Positions 25,467 through 39,500 of a stretch of DNA of 64,000 nucleotides are shown piece by piece. The stretch is from positions 2,042,501 through 2,106,500 of the forward strand of contig LR746280.1 in NCBI GenBank assembly GCA_902729315.2, in the 5' to 3' direction. Source of the DNA: Spirodela intermedia. Lineage: Eukaryota; Streptophyta; Magnoliopsida; Alismatales; Araceae. Position numbers and translations under genes: made by a program. Numbering within the stretch: the first letter of the stretch is position 1; every line of letters begins with the position of its first letter. Below the pieces are notes generated by a model. It made no database searches. It worked only from the letters and a program-made list of their open reading frames with translations, and was not told the origin of the DNA.

Positions 25467-28400
25467 TCAACTTGCCTCGGTGAGGATCTCGAGCTCCGCC
25501 CACCAGAGGGGGGAGAGCCGAGGGGTCGCCGACTCCGGCGAGATGGCGATCACCTCCCTCAGCCGGGCGGTGACCTCTCGCATGGTCGGCCTCTTCTTCG
25601 CGTCCGGATTGACGCATCCCTTTATCATCTCGCACACCACCTCCACCTCGCTGTTCTTGAAGGATTTCAGCGTGGGATCGATCATGTACCCGATGCTCCG
25701 GCGATCCTCCAAGAACTCCGCCGCCTGATCGAGAGAAAACCCAGATCAGAAATCATCGACCCAGATCGAGAGATTCGGAAATAAGAAGAACCCTAATGAG
25801 AAATCGGAACTCACCCAGCCGACGACAGAGGAGCCCTGTTCCTCATTGTAAGGGTGTTTCCCTGAGATGATCTCCAGCATAAGTAGCCCGAAATCGTAGA
25901 CATTGCACTCGGGATGAGTGGAGGAAGACTCGGAGAAGGCGGAGTCGTCGTCCCCAGAGACTCTCCTTCCCCTGGCCGCGACGTCCTTCCAGAATCCAAT
26001 CTCAGCGATCTGCGAGAAAGAAACCAAGTGTTAAGTAATCAGGGGAAGAGAGAGAGAAACACGCCAACAACCAGAGGAGATCCGAAGCAGTTGACCTTGG
26101 CCGCATAATCATCCGTCAAGAACACGGAGTCGGACCGCATATTCGGGTGGACGACAGGTGGGTTGAGGTCGTGGTGCATGTGCTGGAGACAGTATGCGAT
26201 CCCCATGATGATCCTCGTCCTCATGGCCCAGTCCAGATGCTCGAGCTCCTTGACTGAAGAAGAAGAGAAAGAATTTATCCTCCGATTTGGTCAAAATGAA
26301 AAAAAGAACACTTTTTTTTTCCCGACAACATTTAAGTTGCGTACCCACTTAAATAAAGAGATTTTTTTTAGAAAAAAACCTCTCGTGTCGTTCCTAATTT
26401 TGGCAAATTCCCATGAAAAACATCGCAAATGGGCAGGTGGAATTACCATGAAGATGTTCATACAGTGTTCCATTAGGGGCATACTCGAAGACCATCATCC
26501 TCATAAAAGTAGGCTCGTTCTCCTCGCAGTACCCGAGCAGATTGACGAAATTCTTGTGGTTCACCCGCGATAAACTGTCTATCTTTAGTTCCAGAAAGAT
26601 CAAAAGAGATTGATCAGTCCAGGGCGTTGGGGGGAGGGGGGGATTCAATCTAACGCAGATAGTGCGAGAGATGGTATGATCACAAAGAATACCAAGATTC
26701 TAGACCTTTTTCTGGAAAAGCACTTCGGAGCTCTTCGACCAGTCTTTAGAAGATGCAACGGCTGTGGAGACAACTGCTATCTCAACCCCACTCGATAATG
26801 TGCCCTTGAAGATTGTGCAGTCCGGGAAAGAATGTATGATGTTGCTGAAATCTTCACAGGCCGCCTCCAGCTCGGCTCGGTTGAGCTTCGGAACTCCTGG
26901 AAATCAACAAGAATCCGTTTTTCTTAATTTTCAGGCATCAATTAAATATTTATTCACACCTCTGTAAAAAATGTATTGTGGGTCATTGAATATTTTCATT
27001 TATTTTTGTCATAAGAAGTTTACGAATTTCTATAATTACCCATGATTCTGGCCTTTCTCTAGAGCAATGCAACTCATGGAACAGAGATAGAGAGAGAGAG
27101 AGAAGACTTGCCTATTATAAATGCCTTCTGCAATTGACCACTTAGTCCAGTCCTCCAAGGACCTATCGCAGCATTTGCTGGAGTCCGCAGCATCACAAGC
27201 ATGCCTGCAGCTACTGTAAGGAGGAAAGCTGCCCCTGGGAGCGCAAGAACATACGCCCATGTTCTTCCTAATCCCTTGGACTGGTTTTCCAGCGAGCCGC
27301 TTGCAACTGCGCCAGCCAGAGCTGGTTTGGAGGGGATCGCAGGTGGATCCATGGACACCAGCTCCCCGCCATTACTTCCAGGGCCGACTCTGTTCGAGTT
27401 TGGAACAGCAGGGAACGAGCCGCTTCCTGTAGATGAAACTACCACAATGTCTTGAGAAAAAGTAATTTTTGGGGCAGCGGCCTGAAGATTGCTGGGTTCC
27501 TGAAGCAGCCTGCGACGAGCAGAGTTGACACTTTGGAGTGCGCCTTTCGAAATATATGACTCTATGGGGCCTGCGGATGCATAGAAATCTAAGACTTGGA
27601 TTCTGACTGCAAATAACAGAAGATGATAAAAAAATTTACTCGATGGAGTATCACCGTATTCCTTGCCATTGCCGCATGAAGCTCCGTCTCCGCACTTCGC
27701 CCTTCACAGAAGAGAGCTAAATTTACAAGGACGAAATACCAGCAAACGAGTTCATAATTCAGAATAAAAGTGCTTGAATATCGAAAAAAACACCACAAGC
27801 TTTCCCCAGAAACGGAATAATAAAAAAGTCTCTCTTCTCTGGGTGAGAAGGTGAACTGCATTGGATGGGGGTGGTGGTAAAATCTATGGGAGCAGGACTT
27901 TGTAGTGGACAATGGAACCCTAAAAAGGGCAATACGGAAGATAAATAGAGGTATTAAGGAAGTGTGGATTTTCAGGAAAATAAATTATAAAAACCATAAT
28001 TACAGCAACGTAGCGCAGATAACGTGGATCATGATGTTCATCTTCCAACCAGCATACTGTGGTCCAATAATCTTATTTTCCTTTCGACTGAAATATCACT
28101 TTGTTGACCTAAATTTGGTTGATCCCATGCGATTTTAAGGTATTAAAGTGAACGAGTAACTTACCAAAAGTTTTACTAAATGTTCTATCGAAAGTTATCC
28201 TCTGTTGGTACCACGGAGACACAGTGCCAAATTTTTATCTCAGACTAAATTGAATTAATGGCATGCATGGAAAATACACATTATGCATAAACTGAAAGAA
28301 TAGAAACATTGCAACCAATTGGTTTATTTCTATCCATGACATTAAAACTAATCAGAAACATGTTTAGACCACAATAGGTAACGGATTTCCACACAATAGA

Positions 28401-31400
28401 CAAATAATGTCACAGTATAGTTCTTCATCAGGGTTTTGCTTAGAGGCGGCTCAAAGGACGCTGTTATTAAACTGGATTATGGAGAATAATGAGTACTCGA
28501 AGCTCAAAAATGAGGTAAAGGATGGCGTTATTGATCTAGATTCTGGACTGAAGCACAATGTTTTAGTTCAGTGATGGGGGAAAACTTTGCATACTTTGAT
28601 ATGCATCCCTCAGCTTATTTCAAATATCTCAACTGTGTGATGTTCTCTAAGTTCAGTGATCAAAGTATGCATTTGATCAGGCTTGCTACCCTAGATACCC
28701 AAACCTTGTCGCATATTCAGCGTTCATATGGCATCTCGAAAAGCATGGCTAAGACTTGAGCAACTGCTAGATTGCACATCTTTCCTATGTGAGTATTCTG
28801 GTTCAATGACGTTACAAAATGTTGTGGGGAACCTCTATATTCCGCAGATTAGTTCTCTGGTTCGTGCTTCCATCATTCACTTCCATTGTATTTGTACACA
28901 ACATGAGAACAGGGCATTTGAACTCCTTGATAAGTAGAGTGATATATAAGAAGGATTGAAGATTGACTTGGTGGAAGTTCACAATAAATATTTTATGGGT
29001 AAAATGACAGGGCTTTAATTTTTCATATAAAGAAGACATCTACTGAACCATTCGATTTCTAGAGAAAGACTGGTAAAATGACACCGAACTCTGAATTCCT
29101 AGCGGTTATAATGCTCAAACTCAACAGAAGGAAATTTTCTTACCAATGTTGGAGTTTCCTGTTCAAATAACTTATCTCGAGATCCATATCAAGTAATGGG
29201 CAATCATTATCTTGCGACTCCAAGAGCATGTTGAGATTTACCGCATCTATGGGGATGCCACCATGAAAACTGTTGTTACAGAGAAAACTGAAATCCAGGA
29301 ATAACAACAAAGCATTACGTTTATTTACAGCCAAGGGTAGTACAATAGTAGAACATTACAAAGGACGTACAGGTGCTTGAGTGACATCATGTTCCCAATT
29401 TCCATCGGAATTTCACCGGTCAGATTATTACCCCTCAGGTCTAAGAGCTCTAGCATATATAAGCCCCCAATCTCCTTGGGAATTACGCCAGAAAAGTTGT
29501 TCTTGAGAAGAATTCTGACAACATAAATATCAAAATTAATTTAATGTGACAGAGAAAATAAAATTATGTTCGATGAATGAGGCGTTTAATTGAACCACAA
29601 CGATCAAAATTATTCAAGCTGTAAATAATACGAGCACCTATAAAAAAAGAGGAGGTAGATCCAAGACTACAGCCATCGTACAGCCAGATTTATGTTGACG
29701 GAGGATACTTAGCGTACGACCATATTCACTTTGCTATCTTGAGATTGGTCAGGGGCGTACAGACACTCCTTGAGATAAAGAAAAAAAAGGTGGGAAGAAA
29801 GAGCAGCCACAGTAATCCCTCCACATCAGTGACTGAAAAACACGGAGCCCCTCATCTGGGCATCGTCAATCTAAGAACTACAACATTCAAGAAAAAATCT
29901 TGGCTCCACCATACATAGTTTCTAGGTACGAAATCAAGATTAACATTGATCTCATCAGTATGAGATCAATAAGGGATCACGAAAGCAAAATCCTCCACAG
30001 TCAGCACCAATTTCTCTCAGAAGTGGCAGGGCGACTCTTGACAAGTCAGACTCTTGGTTAGTTGTAGACCGGCTATGATCCAGTAATGTTGATTTCTCGT
30101 TAAGTAGACCAAGAAGACTACCCAACTCGCTCGCCCTAGAAAAAAGGGAAAACTAGGCGAGCCTAGGCTAACCTCAGCTGCTGACTTTGACTGTACTATA
30201 AGGGGCTTTTGTCTCCTTTTCTTTCTTGGACAATCAAACCTTGGGCACTCAGATTGCAAAATCCGATAACATTGGCCGTGTTGGAGAACAGGAAGGTCAA
30301 AGATGGAACTTGAGAAGAACCCAGACAGCGAGCAGTGTCTGGAAAAATGCCCAAATTGAGGGGATAGCAATCCTTGGCCGCTGGATGGAGTATAAGACAA
30401 CATAAGGCAGAGTGTATGATGTGAAATATGCACCAACTGGAGACCGGAGTGTATGATGAGCATAGCACCTTATTGATTAGGATTTTATGGGAGCATAGCT
30501 ATTCATTTACACATATTATGAGAAGACTTTGTTCTAACAGAGTGGTTGGTATCAACCTCACTAGACTCAGATTATGATCTGAAGCATTTTTAACTCAAGC
30601 TAACCGAACCTGATAAAGAAACTCAGCACAAGCCTAACAAAAATTGGCAAAGTTGGGCCAGTCCTCAGGTAGCCCACATCAAGTTGAACGCCATCTGAGA
30701 TGGATTTATAGAAAATTGGGTTTGGGTGCTCCCCTGAGTACTATGAAATGTGCGTTCAATGGGTCCTCAGTGATGGAGGCACCATTATTTTCACCTAAAC
30801 AGAAGTATGCGGTCTGCTCAGGCTTTGTAAAAAAATGCAAATATGGTAAACGCTCATGATTTCTAGAATTTACAAAGCCTTCAATGCCTATACAAGATGG
30901 ACACTGAAGAAAACTATGAAAAGTGAGTGAAGATGAGAATGTTCATAGAATTGGAATCAAGTCGAGAAAAGATAGCGTAATGACACTTACAGGGCTCTCA
31001 AGTGGCTAAGTTTCCCGAGCTCGGGGGCCAGAGTCCCTCCCAGGGACATTCCTTTCAGATCCCTACAAACACATTTTGTAAGAGACTGGGACAAACGTCA
31101 ACACGTCACCTTGTCCAAATAACTCTCAGACATGCTCCAGTCGCATGAAAAAACCACAGAACTTGACAAAAAAATACAGTAGGCGCATGCACGAAAATAA
31201 AAGGTTTCATGCCCGACGAAAGCTGCTTCATAGATTCAACTGCACGAATCTTATGGATTCAACTGCCTCAGAAAAAAAGATTCAATACTTCATGCCAAAA
31301 GATTTAAATAATCCAAGTCAAACGGACTAAAAATGGCATGAAAAAACAAGAATGCTCTACGAAGCTAGAAAATCTGTAATCAAACTATCTTCCAAACATC

Positions 31401-32085
31401 ATCATTAAATCAGGAAAAGAAAAATTCTCCAGAACAAAGTCCTCGACTGGTGGTAGGTTTTGACGAGGAAATAGCCTGGAAGCAGCAACGGTAACTGTGG
31501 GGTATTTTTTATATATAAAAAAAAAGGTCTTAAAACAACAGATGAAAGAGGAAAACCACATTAACAAGGACATGCAATCCTTATGGCAATGACATGCTAG
31601 AAATATCTGAGTTACATTGATGTAGAGTAGTATCTGAGTTAATATTTTTGAGGAACTAAATGTGATGGTATAGGTGATTTGGAGACCAAGATTCAAGAAG
31701 AAATTTAGGGGGAGAAAAAGGATGACATACTTACAACATTGCCACTTTACCACCAATACAATGAACGCCCGACCAATTGCAGGGGTCGCTATCGTCAGGA
31801 TTCCAATCCATAAACGCTCCAAAGGGATCAGTATCCACTCTCAACCGGAACTCTCGCAAAGCAAACCCTACATCCGCAATCAACTTGCAGAAATCATCTA
31901 ATGATTCTCTCCCATGGAGGATGGTGAGCAGATATGAACGCATGCATGAAGCAATTAAAAATCTCTGCTGATTTCTTACCTTCAAGGTTGAGCGACAGGC
32001 ATCCATCGCCCTGCAAGCACAGCATGAAGACCACCCACAGGACTTCGCCCAGCTGTACATGAAATCGATTCCATTGACCCACCAT
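25467..32085 (-). CDS. MRH1/MDIS1-like LRR receptor pseudokinase
   Basis: Seen: 11 exons in phase, 32085-31980, 31867-31735, 31062-30991, 29514-29371, 29287-29144, 27701-27112, 26896-26706, 26582-26447, 26253-26096, 26009-25815 and 25724-25467, giving 708 aa. Order: signal peptide (LGEVLWVVFMLCLQGDG), LRR N-cap with DPCNWSGVHC, LRRs on exons 3-5 (72, 144 and 144 nt, exact multiples of one 24-residue repeat), a Ser/Pro/Ala-rich stalk, one membrane helix (WAYVLALPGAAFLLTVAAGM), and a kinase-like domain ending SPLWWAELEIL. The catalytic lysine is absent (GVEIAVVSTAV), HRD is replaced by HPN and DFG is missing, so a pseudokinase is likely. Family members act in root-hair growth (MRH1) and pollen-tube LURE perception (MDIS1); the role here is inferred. 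Intron 6 uses a GC donor (ATAG|GCAAGT). Confidence 0.93.
29515..30990 (-). other. Intron 3 of the MRH1-like gene
   Basis: About 1.5 kb between LRR exons. A 148-codon open stretch on the minus strand (30463-30017) has no recognisable domain and is probably chance or old repeat DNA. Nothing else is recognisable. Confidence 0.6.
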
Positions 32086-35000
32086 CTCCCCAGAAGGCTG
32101 TCGCTGTTGGTATGCCTATAGAAGGTAACCCCAGGAACACTGGGACGGAAACTACCGACCGCCAGGATTCCTGCTGCAGGAATCCCCTGACCCTTTCTGT
32201 CCTCGATTACCCTCTCCTGGTTCCGTTCAATTCCGAAACCAGAGAGTGAGAGGGTGCATTAGAAGCGAATAGCAATCATAATCATCCCCCGTGTTCATAT
32301 CTCCTTCCTCTGGCTGGTCGAGACCCAACCCTATGCAGAAAGTTGGAGTGGTCCTTTCATCCGCGTTGCAGACTCAGAAGAAAGGTAAAGGAAGGCGCTC
32401 AGCAGTGGATGGCGCTGGGCCTCGGCGAGGCGTCTCGGTCTCTCATTTAACTCTGGAGCGGTCCAACTATTCTGGCAGGAATCGAGCAGAAAGGGAATTC
32501 AGAACCCCAGATGCCTCGTTCTCAAGCAATGTGCTGGAAAAGAAGGGGATGGAGCAATAAATAATAAAAGAGGATTCTCTCAAATGGCGAGGCCTTTTGG
32601 TGAGATTTCTGACCGCCTAGGCGAGAGCTTGCCCTCCGGGAGATGCTGCTCATCCAGATGAGAGGGAAATGATCGAGAGCATGGGAGGAAAAAACTGAGG
32701 AATCTGCCGGGATGATGGTGAACTCTGGTACCTCTGATTTCTCCTTTATGCTCCGATAGCTTCCCCGACGCCTTCCCTACGGGCCCGCTTTTGTTTTTTC
32801 CCGTCTTTGTGTTCTCCCGAGGTTGTTCTCCACCGTCTTCTTCCTCCTCCAAAGAGAAGGGAGGCGGGGGGCGCGCCGGCTCAGGCACTCTCTTTCTCTC
32901 TCTTTCCCGCCTCTCTGTGCTGTATCCACCCCCAAGAAACTACTACTTTCTCTCTCCTTCTCCCCTAATTCTTCCTTTTTCCCCCCAATTTCCTAGTTAT
33001 TTTCTCCATCGCTGGCCTCCCCCTCGAGCGGTTAACAATCGCCGGTAGAGACAAATGGGGATGGGAGTCACCCTCTCGAATTCGTGGCAGGGAACGATCG
33101 CCTTCTCAATTCCAGGCCGTAACCAACAGAACAGAAGGGAGGAAGATGCTCGACGCAGTGCTGGAACCACCGTCGCCGTCGGGAGCGGAAACGCGAAGGC
33201 CCATCTGTCTCCATCCCACCGCCGTCGTCTCCTCACGACCTCCCGCCTTGGCTGGTTATCCCAACCCCTTCTCTCTCTCCCTCCAGAATCAGGTAGCCGT
33301 TGGAGATCAAAAAATTACGCACAAATGACCGTGAAAAGTTTTAATTGCACATAGAGACGTGCAAAAATTAAGCGGCCCATTATAAATTCAATCATTCTAT
33401 ATAACCCAATGGGTTTAGGAGGGATATATGCACTTAAATGTCAATTGTGTTCATAACTTTGCTCCCTAAGTCCAAGTATCCATGCTTGACAAGTATATTT
33501 TATAAAATTGCTGGATATAGTTATTATCCTAAGTAAGAACTCACCGATGAACAAGAAATTGTAGATGGCTATTATGATGATGTTCTTCAATAATCATGAT
33601 CCTAATTATGTAATTTTTAAAAAATATGCATTCAATTTATGGAATTAATTAGGTTGGTTTTCAAGATAATCACATAAATTTCAATAAAGTTAGTATGCCA
33701 ATTTATTGTGAAAATTCCATAAATTTGCATGCATGTTAGTCCCAAGTCATGGAGCCATTGGCATATTGAATGATGAAAGAGGAAAAGAATAGGAAATTTT
33801 AACTAATTATTCAAATCTTATTCCAACTTAAAATGGAATGTAAATTGGGTATCTTGTTCTACCTCAAGCATGAACTCCAAAATGAAAACAACCCAGAAAG
33901 TTATGGTTAAAAGTCTCCAAAAAAGTGATTCTTCCCTACTAAAAATCTATATGGTAGCTACTTACCACACTCATCCCATTAATCACCAAATTGATCTCAT
34001 CCCTCATTGAATCTGCCCTCACTATCACAAACAGCCCTCACCCCTCTTTGTTCTAAGATTGGCAAACCCTAATGCTAAGAAGCCTTCAACCAAGCACAAG
34101 TGCTCTCTACAAAGAGGAATCATGCAAGTTCACCCAAATTGAAACATAGGTGGGGATGGGAACTCTACGTATGCTCATACTAGAATTTGCATTTGCTTTG
34201 TATTGTGTGTGACATGCACCACATATGAGTTGTCTCCATGCACAAGTCATTATACTAACTTTACCCTCCCCTTGCTTTAAGCTTTTGATCATTCAAGTTA
34301 GGTTTAAAGATCATGTAGATTTAGATTAAATCATAATTGCCAAAATTTTATTTAAATAATTTTTTTAGAGTGATATAGCTACAACTTGATGTCTTTAATT
34401 ATTTTTTGTGATTTTTTGGCTGTAAACAAAACCCTATGGGTGTTACGAAATTGCCAAGTTTGGTATTTATTTTCCCTTCTCCTCCTAAATCCTGCCCTCC
34501 CTAGAGGCAGGCCTCAATTGTGGTCACGTCATCTCATCGTCTTACCTTGTCTTGCAGTTGGTCAAAGTCATTGGGGCTTAGCCTCATCAACATCTCCTCT
34601 TGCTGCTACCTCAACGTCATATGAGATCATCTCGTCACTTTCTCAATGAGCTATGGACTCATCTTGTCATCATCTTCTTCATCACTACTTTGACTTACTA
34701 TCGAATCTCTTGTCTTCCTCCTTTTTACCTTGGCTTGTCCTTGACTCATTTCACTTCATTTTTTAATATCCCAAATTATATGTATATCACTAGAGGTAAT
34801 TTATCACATGTAAATAATATATGAAATTAAAGTATTTAATATTATTCAATTATTTTCAATCCACAATTGATGTAGATGGATCAAATAAGAAAACATTAGA
34901 TGTAAGAACAAATAACAAACTAATATTCTAATGCAAGATATAAGTGATGTCCTCTAAATATTCTTAACATTAAAGAATGATAAATTGGCATACAAATGAA

Positions 35001-36552
35001 TGGAACATAACTAGAAAATAGAGTGCCCTACTAACTTTCTTTATAATTTTTTGTTGTATGCTTCATGATTTTATGTATAAATTCCATATACAATAAAAAA
35101 AGATGAGCCCAAATATAATTTCTAATACATAAAGTGGTGTAACATATATTTTAAAACTAATAATATATTAAATTCTCTTATCAACTTGGCATGTCATCAT
35201 ATGTGTAACATTTAATGGCTAATATATAAGCTTAAAATTAAAAATGAAGAAATTTCCCATGCTCCTCATTTTTTAAGACATGCCATTGAGTAAGCTATAA
35301 TATATTTTCTTTCAAACTATTGACTTATTCATTAACTAGCCAACATGTAAGCTTGTGGGCATGCACTTGAAACAAACCACATAACATTTTCCAAATATTG
35401 TTGGCTCTAAGGATATAATAGAGAAAACCCTATGAAAACAATGAATGAAGCCTATGGGTGGACATACACATAAATATGATAACACCATCTTGGGAAATCA
35501 ATTTGGTAAGTATTATTTGATTTTGTGGTCATCATATAATGATTGATGATCATAAATAGATTATGCTAAAAAAATAGTGGATGGAGAGATTATTAAATTG
35601 TAATGTGGAATTATGAGTGTAAGGAGAGATTTTGGAGCCAACTTTGCAGTTTTCTGTAGAATCTATGATCTAAGAATTGTAGATTGATAGATATGTTGAC
35701 ATACATGAAAATATGGAAAATATGGATAAACTTTGTGAGCCAATTTTATTGGGCTATTTTTGCACAAAAATTGGGAAATAGAAAGGTGCATGTTGGAGCC
35801 AATTCTTTGATTTTTTTTGCCCAAATGGAACCCCCCCCCCCCAAAACTATAATTAAAATGCATATTTTTTATTATCATTATTTTGCGAAATAGTGGTAGC
35901 CATATCTCTTTCTCTCTCGTCTTTCTTCGTTGGAGGGTATTTAGTGTGGGAAGATTACGGATATGCCCCTGGGGGATATCCGTTCGTCGTCGTCTGCCGC
36001 TCCTGAGAGCGTCGCCATCCCACATCTTTGGTTATAATAAAATATTATTATACCAATAAGATAATGTTTAGTACGTCAAATTCAAATATGGGCCAGTTGA
36101 GTGGTTCGGATCTATAATGGGTCTTCACTGCCAGCGTAGGATCCAATTTCGTGTCAACGATGGGGCCTAGTGGTAAAAGGCCATCGCTATCGTGGATTGT
36201 TCCGGTGGACCCCCCCCGCAGCAGTACTTGTTTTAAAGCCATATATCTAATATATTTATACTAATACTTTAACCGTGTGAATTGCTGGGGTATTTGCATA
36301 TATAAAGATAAATATAGATCATTTATCTAAATCCCTGGTTTTTGGGGAGTTGGGTTTTTTAAAAAGAAAGATTGAGCCTTTCCTTCCCGTGGTATGGAAA
36401 GAGGTAGCTGCTGATCCACTGTGTGCCAGCGAAGACCATCATCTTCCTCTCGCTTTCTCCCCACCGCCGGCAGGGAGCTGCGAGGAAGATCGGCGGTGAG
36501 TTCCCAAAGTTTTGACGGCCAGAAGGGAAGCTTCTACATCTGAGCGGCGAGG
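32086..36552. other. Intergenic region between MRH1-like and TLP genes
   Basis: The first ~900 bp (to about 33000) is GC-richer and pyrimidine-rich, consistent with the MRH1-like leader and promoter. From 33360 to 35900 it is AT-rich with no recognisable gene and looks like decayed repeat DNA. A poly-C run of about 13 bases lies at 35831. The last 200 bp is probably the TLP promoter and leader. Confidence 0.65.
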
Positions 36553-39500
36553 ATGTCGCGGAAGTGGGCGGCGCTTCCCTGCTCGAAGGGGTCTTCCTCT
36601 TCGCCAATTCGCTGCTCGTTATCTTCCCCCTCCTGCTGCTCCTCCGACGGCGGCGCCGCCGCAGGCAGGGGTTTTCAGATGGCGGAGGAAGGAGAGGGAA
36701 CCCGAGGGCTGGCAGAGGATGAAGAGGAGCGGTGGTCCGGGATGCTGCCGGAGCTCCTCGGGGAGATCATCGGGAGGGTCGACTCGAGCGAGGAAGTGTG
36801 GCCAATGCGCAAGAGCATCGTATCCTGCGCGTGCGTTTGCAGGAGGTGGAGGGAGGTGACCATGGGGATCGTTCAGTCGCCTCTTCGCTCTGGGAGGATT
36901 ACCTTCCCTTCATCTCTCAAGCAGGTACCTCCTCAGTGGTACCCGCCTTCCGTCTCCTTCTCTCTTTCCTCTCCTCCTAGCTCTCTCTTTCTTTGTAGAT
37001 CCCTCGAAACCTCGGTGTCTGATTTCTGGATCTGGCGGTGAGTCAACAGGTCTGAATGTTCTGTAGCCCCCGAAAGTCCCCTCGCATTAGTCCTTTTATA
37101 TATATATATATATATATAATTTTATCTTCTAGGGAAAAACTTCAGGGAAGAGTTTCCAAGCCATCTCTTGTCGTTTCTATTATCTTGGATTAACGTTACA
37201 TTCGTTCAAATTATTCAGCCTGGACCAAGAGAGTTTCCTCTTCAGTGCTTCATCAAGAGGAGCAAGAAGAACTCTACCTTTTACCTGTATCTTAGTTTAA
37301 ATCAGTGTAAGTCTCCTGGAAAATGCTTCAGAGAGTTTCTACCGCTGTTTATTGAAAATAATTCTGCTTGAACTTGGCCGGTTGGCTGCTTCCATGTGCA
37401 AGTATCAATGCAGGTGCTTCAAAATATGCCTGAATGCAAATATAATATATAGTTTTTCTCTAGATTGACGAATGGACTGCCGATTTAGTAGAAAAACCTA
37501 AAGAGTTTTGGCAAATAACATGCTTCATAGGTAGTTTTCATGTTTAGGGCATTGCCTATGGTTAAGAAATGCTTCCCCAGGTATAATCGGTTTGATAATT
37601 AGGCAACTATTTATATTTTTGTGTGAACAGCTTCTTCCCTTCGCTAAGGAAGCATCGAATATGGCAATTCAGACGGAATTCCTGAATCTAATCTCATCTT
37701 ATAACGCATACTACGATTTACTTTTATTTTTAAACACCCTCTTTCCACAATCGCTCACTCAGCATGGTTGTGGAGATCCTCGTGTTCTTCCTTCAGGTAT
37801 GGTTGACCACTATGCCAAGGAATATTTTGGCATTGCGTGAAGATGTCCCCTTTTAGTTATTGCAGTCTGAATATTTTGGCTTTCAGCTCTCCATTGAGAC
37901 TTAATACCTCTACACGGTGTACAAATTAAGGAAAAAAAGTCAATGGAGTGGATATGGGTGCTTTTCTGAACGCATTGTCTAGGGCACACGTGTCATTTAG
38001 AGAGCATTGTCTCCATCCTGTGCTGAATTTGTACCATGCTTTTCCTTTTTTCCCCATGCATTTTACCAATGATCGCTACCCAGATGTCCAGTTCTCATTG
38101 GAGTCCTTTTGAGGGATTTTATTCTTATTAAATTCGTGAAAAAAGATATTTATCTGCTGGTTATTTACTACTAAGTTCACATGTTCTGGTTTTGGGCTCT
38201 TTGCTTTGCAGCATTTATGGACAAGGGGAAGTTTCTCTTGGCTGCTCGAAGGATCAGGCGTGGTGCTCATACTGAATATCTTATTTCTCTGGATCTTGAT
38301 GACCTGTCCCAGGGCAGCAATGCTTTTGTGGGAAAGTTGAGGTGAGTTACTCTGTCTGCGCATTCAGCACATGCTTTCCTTATGATAACTGACAGAGGAT
38401 TAGAGACACTTGGTGCAATATTATTTGGTAGGTTAGTTCCTGGTTTTGAAGATTTTTTTTTGAATTTTACTGCTGATATGACTAATGTTAAAAATGTAAT
38501 AATCAATGGGTATTGTGAGGACTAACGGAAAATTATTATGGGTCAAAGTGAAATTTATAGTTGTAAACAAATATGAATTTACTCTTATCTAGGGAATATA
38601 GGAGCAGAGTCTGTGTAGTGAAGATACCGAGAGGGATGCTGGGGTTATTATCAGTAAAGAAAGGACTTGATGTGAGTGAATAGTTTAATGTTATCAACAG
38701 CAAACCTATAGATATAGGGGCCATGATATTCCAAATGGAGCTACCAAACGTCCGTGTCCAATCCAAATCAGAGTACCGTCATCAAAGCCCCCAAGAAAAG
38801 CCCTATTCGGGCAAGAAAAATAAAATCGAAGGAATTTAAAATCATACTTATGAATTTTGATGCGTCATATGTTTAATTGCTATTTTTTAATGGACTAGAA
38901 GTCAAAACATTATGTTACCATCCGAACCTACCACTCAAAACAAATGGACCTTTTTTTTCTGTCAAACCCCAGATTTATACGTCAATGGAACAATTCATCC
39001 TGAATTAGGAAGATTTCGTCCATCATTCTGGGATTTATTGCAGTTTTTAATGATGTCTAGTTTAGATAAGGAGTAGATGGGGTAATCTGCTGGCTAACAT
39101 CAAGCTGTGTCCTTTGTCAGAAATTAAACATCTTAAAACCTTTTCCCACCACAGATCGGACTTTTGGGGCACAAAGTTTAGCATCTATGACAGCCAGCCA
39201 CCATTCAGTGGTGCCAAGGCATCTAGCAGCAAGGCGAGCCGTCGCTTCACCAGCAAGAAAATCAGCCCTCATCTGCCCTCCGGGAACTTCCAGATTGGGC
39301 AGGTCTCCTACAAATTCAACCTCCTCAAATCTAGGGGGCCGAGAAGGATGCTGTGCTCCCTGCAATGCCCGCTGAGCAGAGAGGACCCAGAAGAGGATCA
39401 GAGAAGCTCCGAGGCCAAAGGTGGCCTGAGCGGGGCTTCTGGGTCCGCGGTGATCCTCAGGAACAAGGCTCCCAGGTGGCACGATCACCTGCAGTGCTGG

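Noticed and set aside
27607-27654. A 48-nt intron with GT-AG ends inside exon 6 of the MRH1-like gene
   Set aside because: It is shorter than normal plant introns, and the same 48 nt read through in frame without a stop, so a single exon 27701-27112 is simpler.
30017-30463. 148-codon minus-strand open frame in an MRH1-like intron
   Set aside because: No recognisable domain, no splice context, and low-complexity composition in parts.
36100-36240. GC-richer block considered as a tRNA-like or RNA gene
   Set aside because: No cloverleaf with conserved A and B boxes could be drawn.
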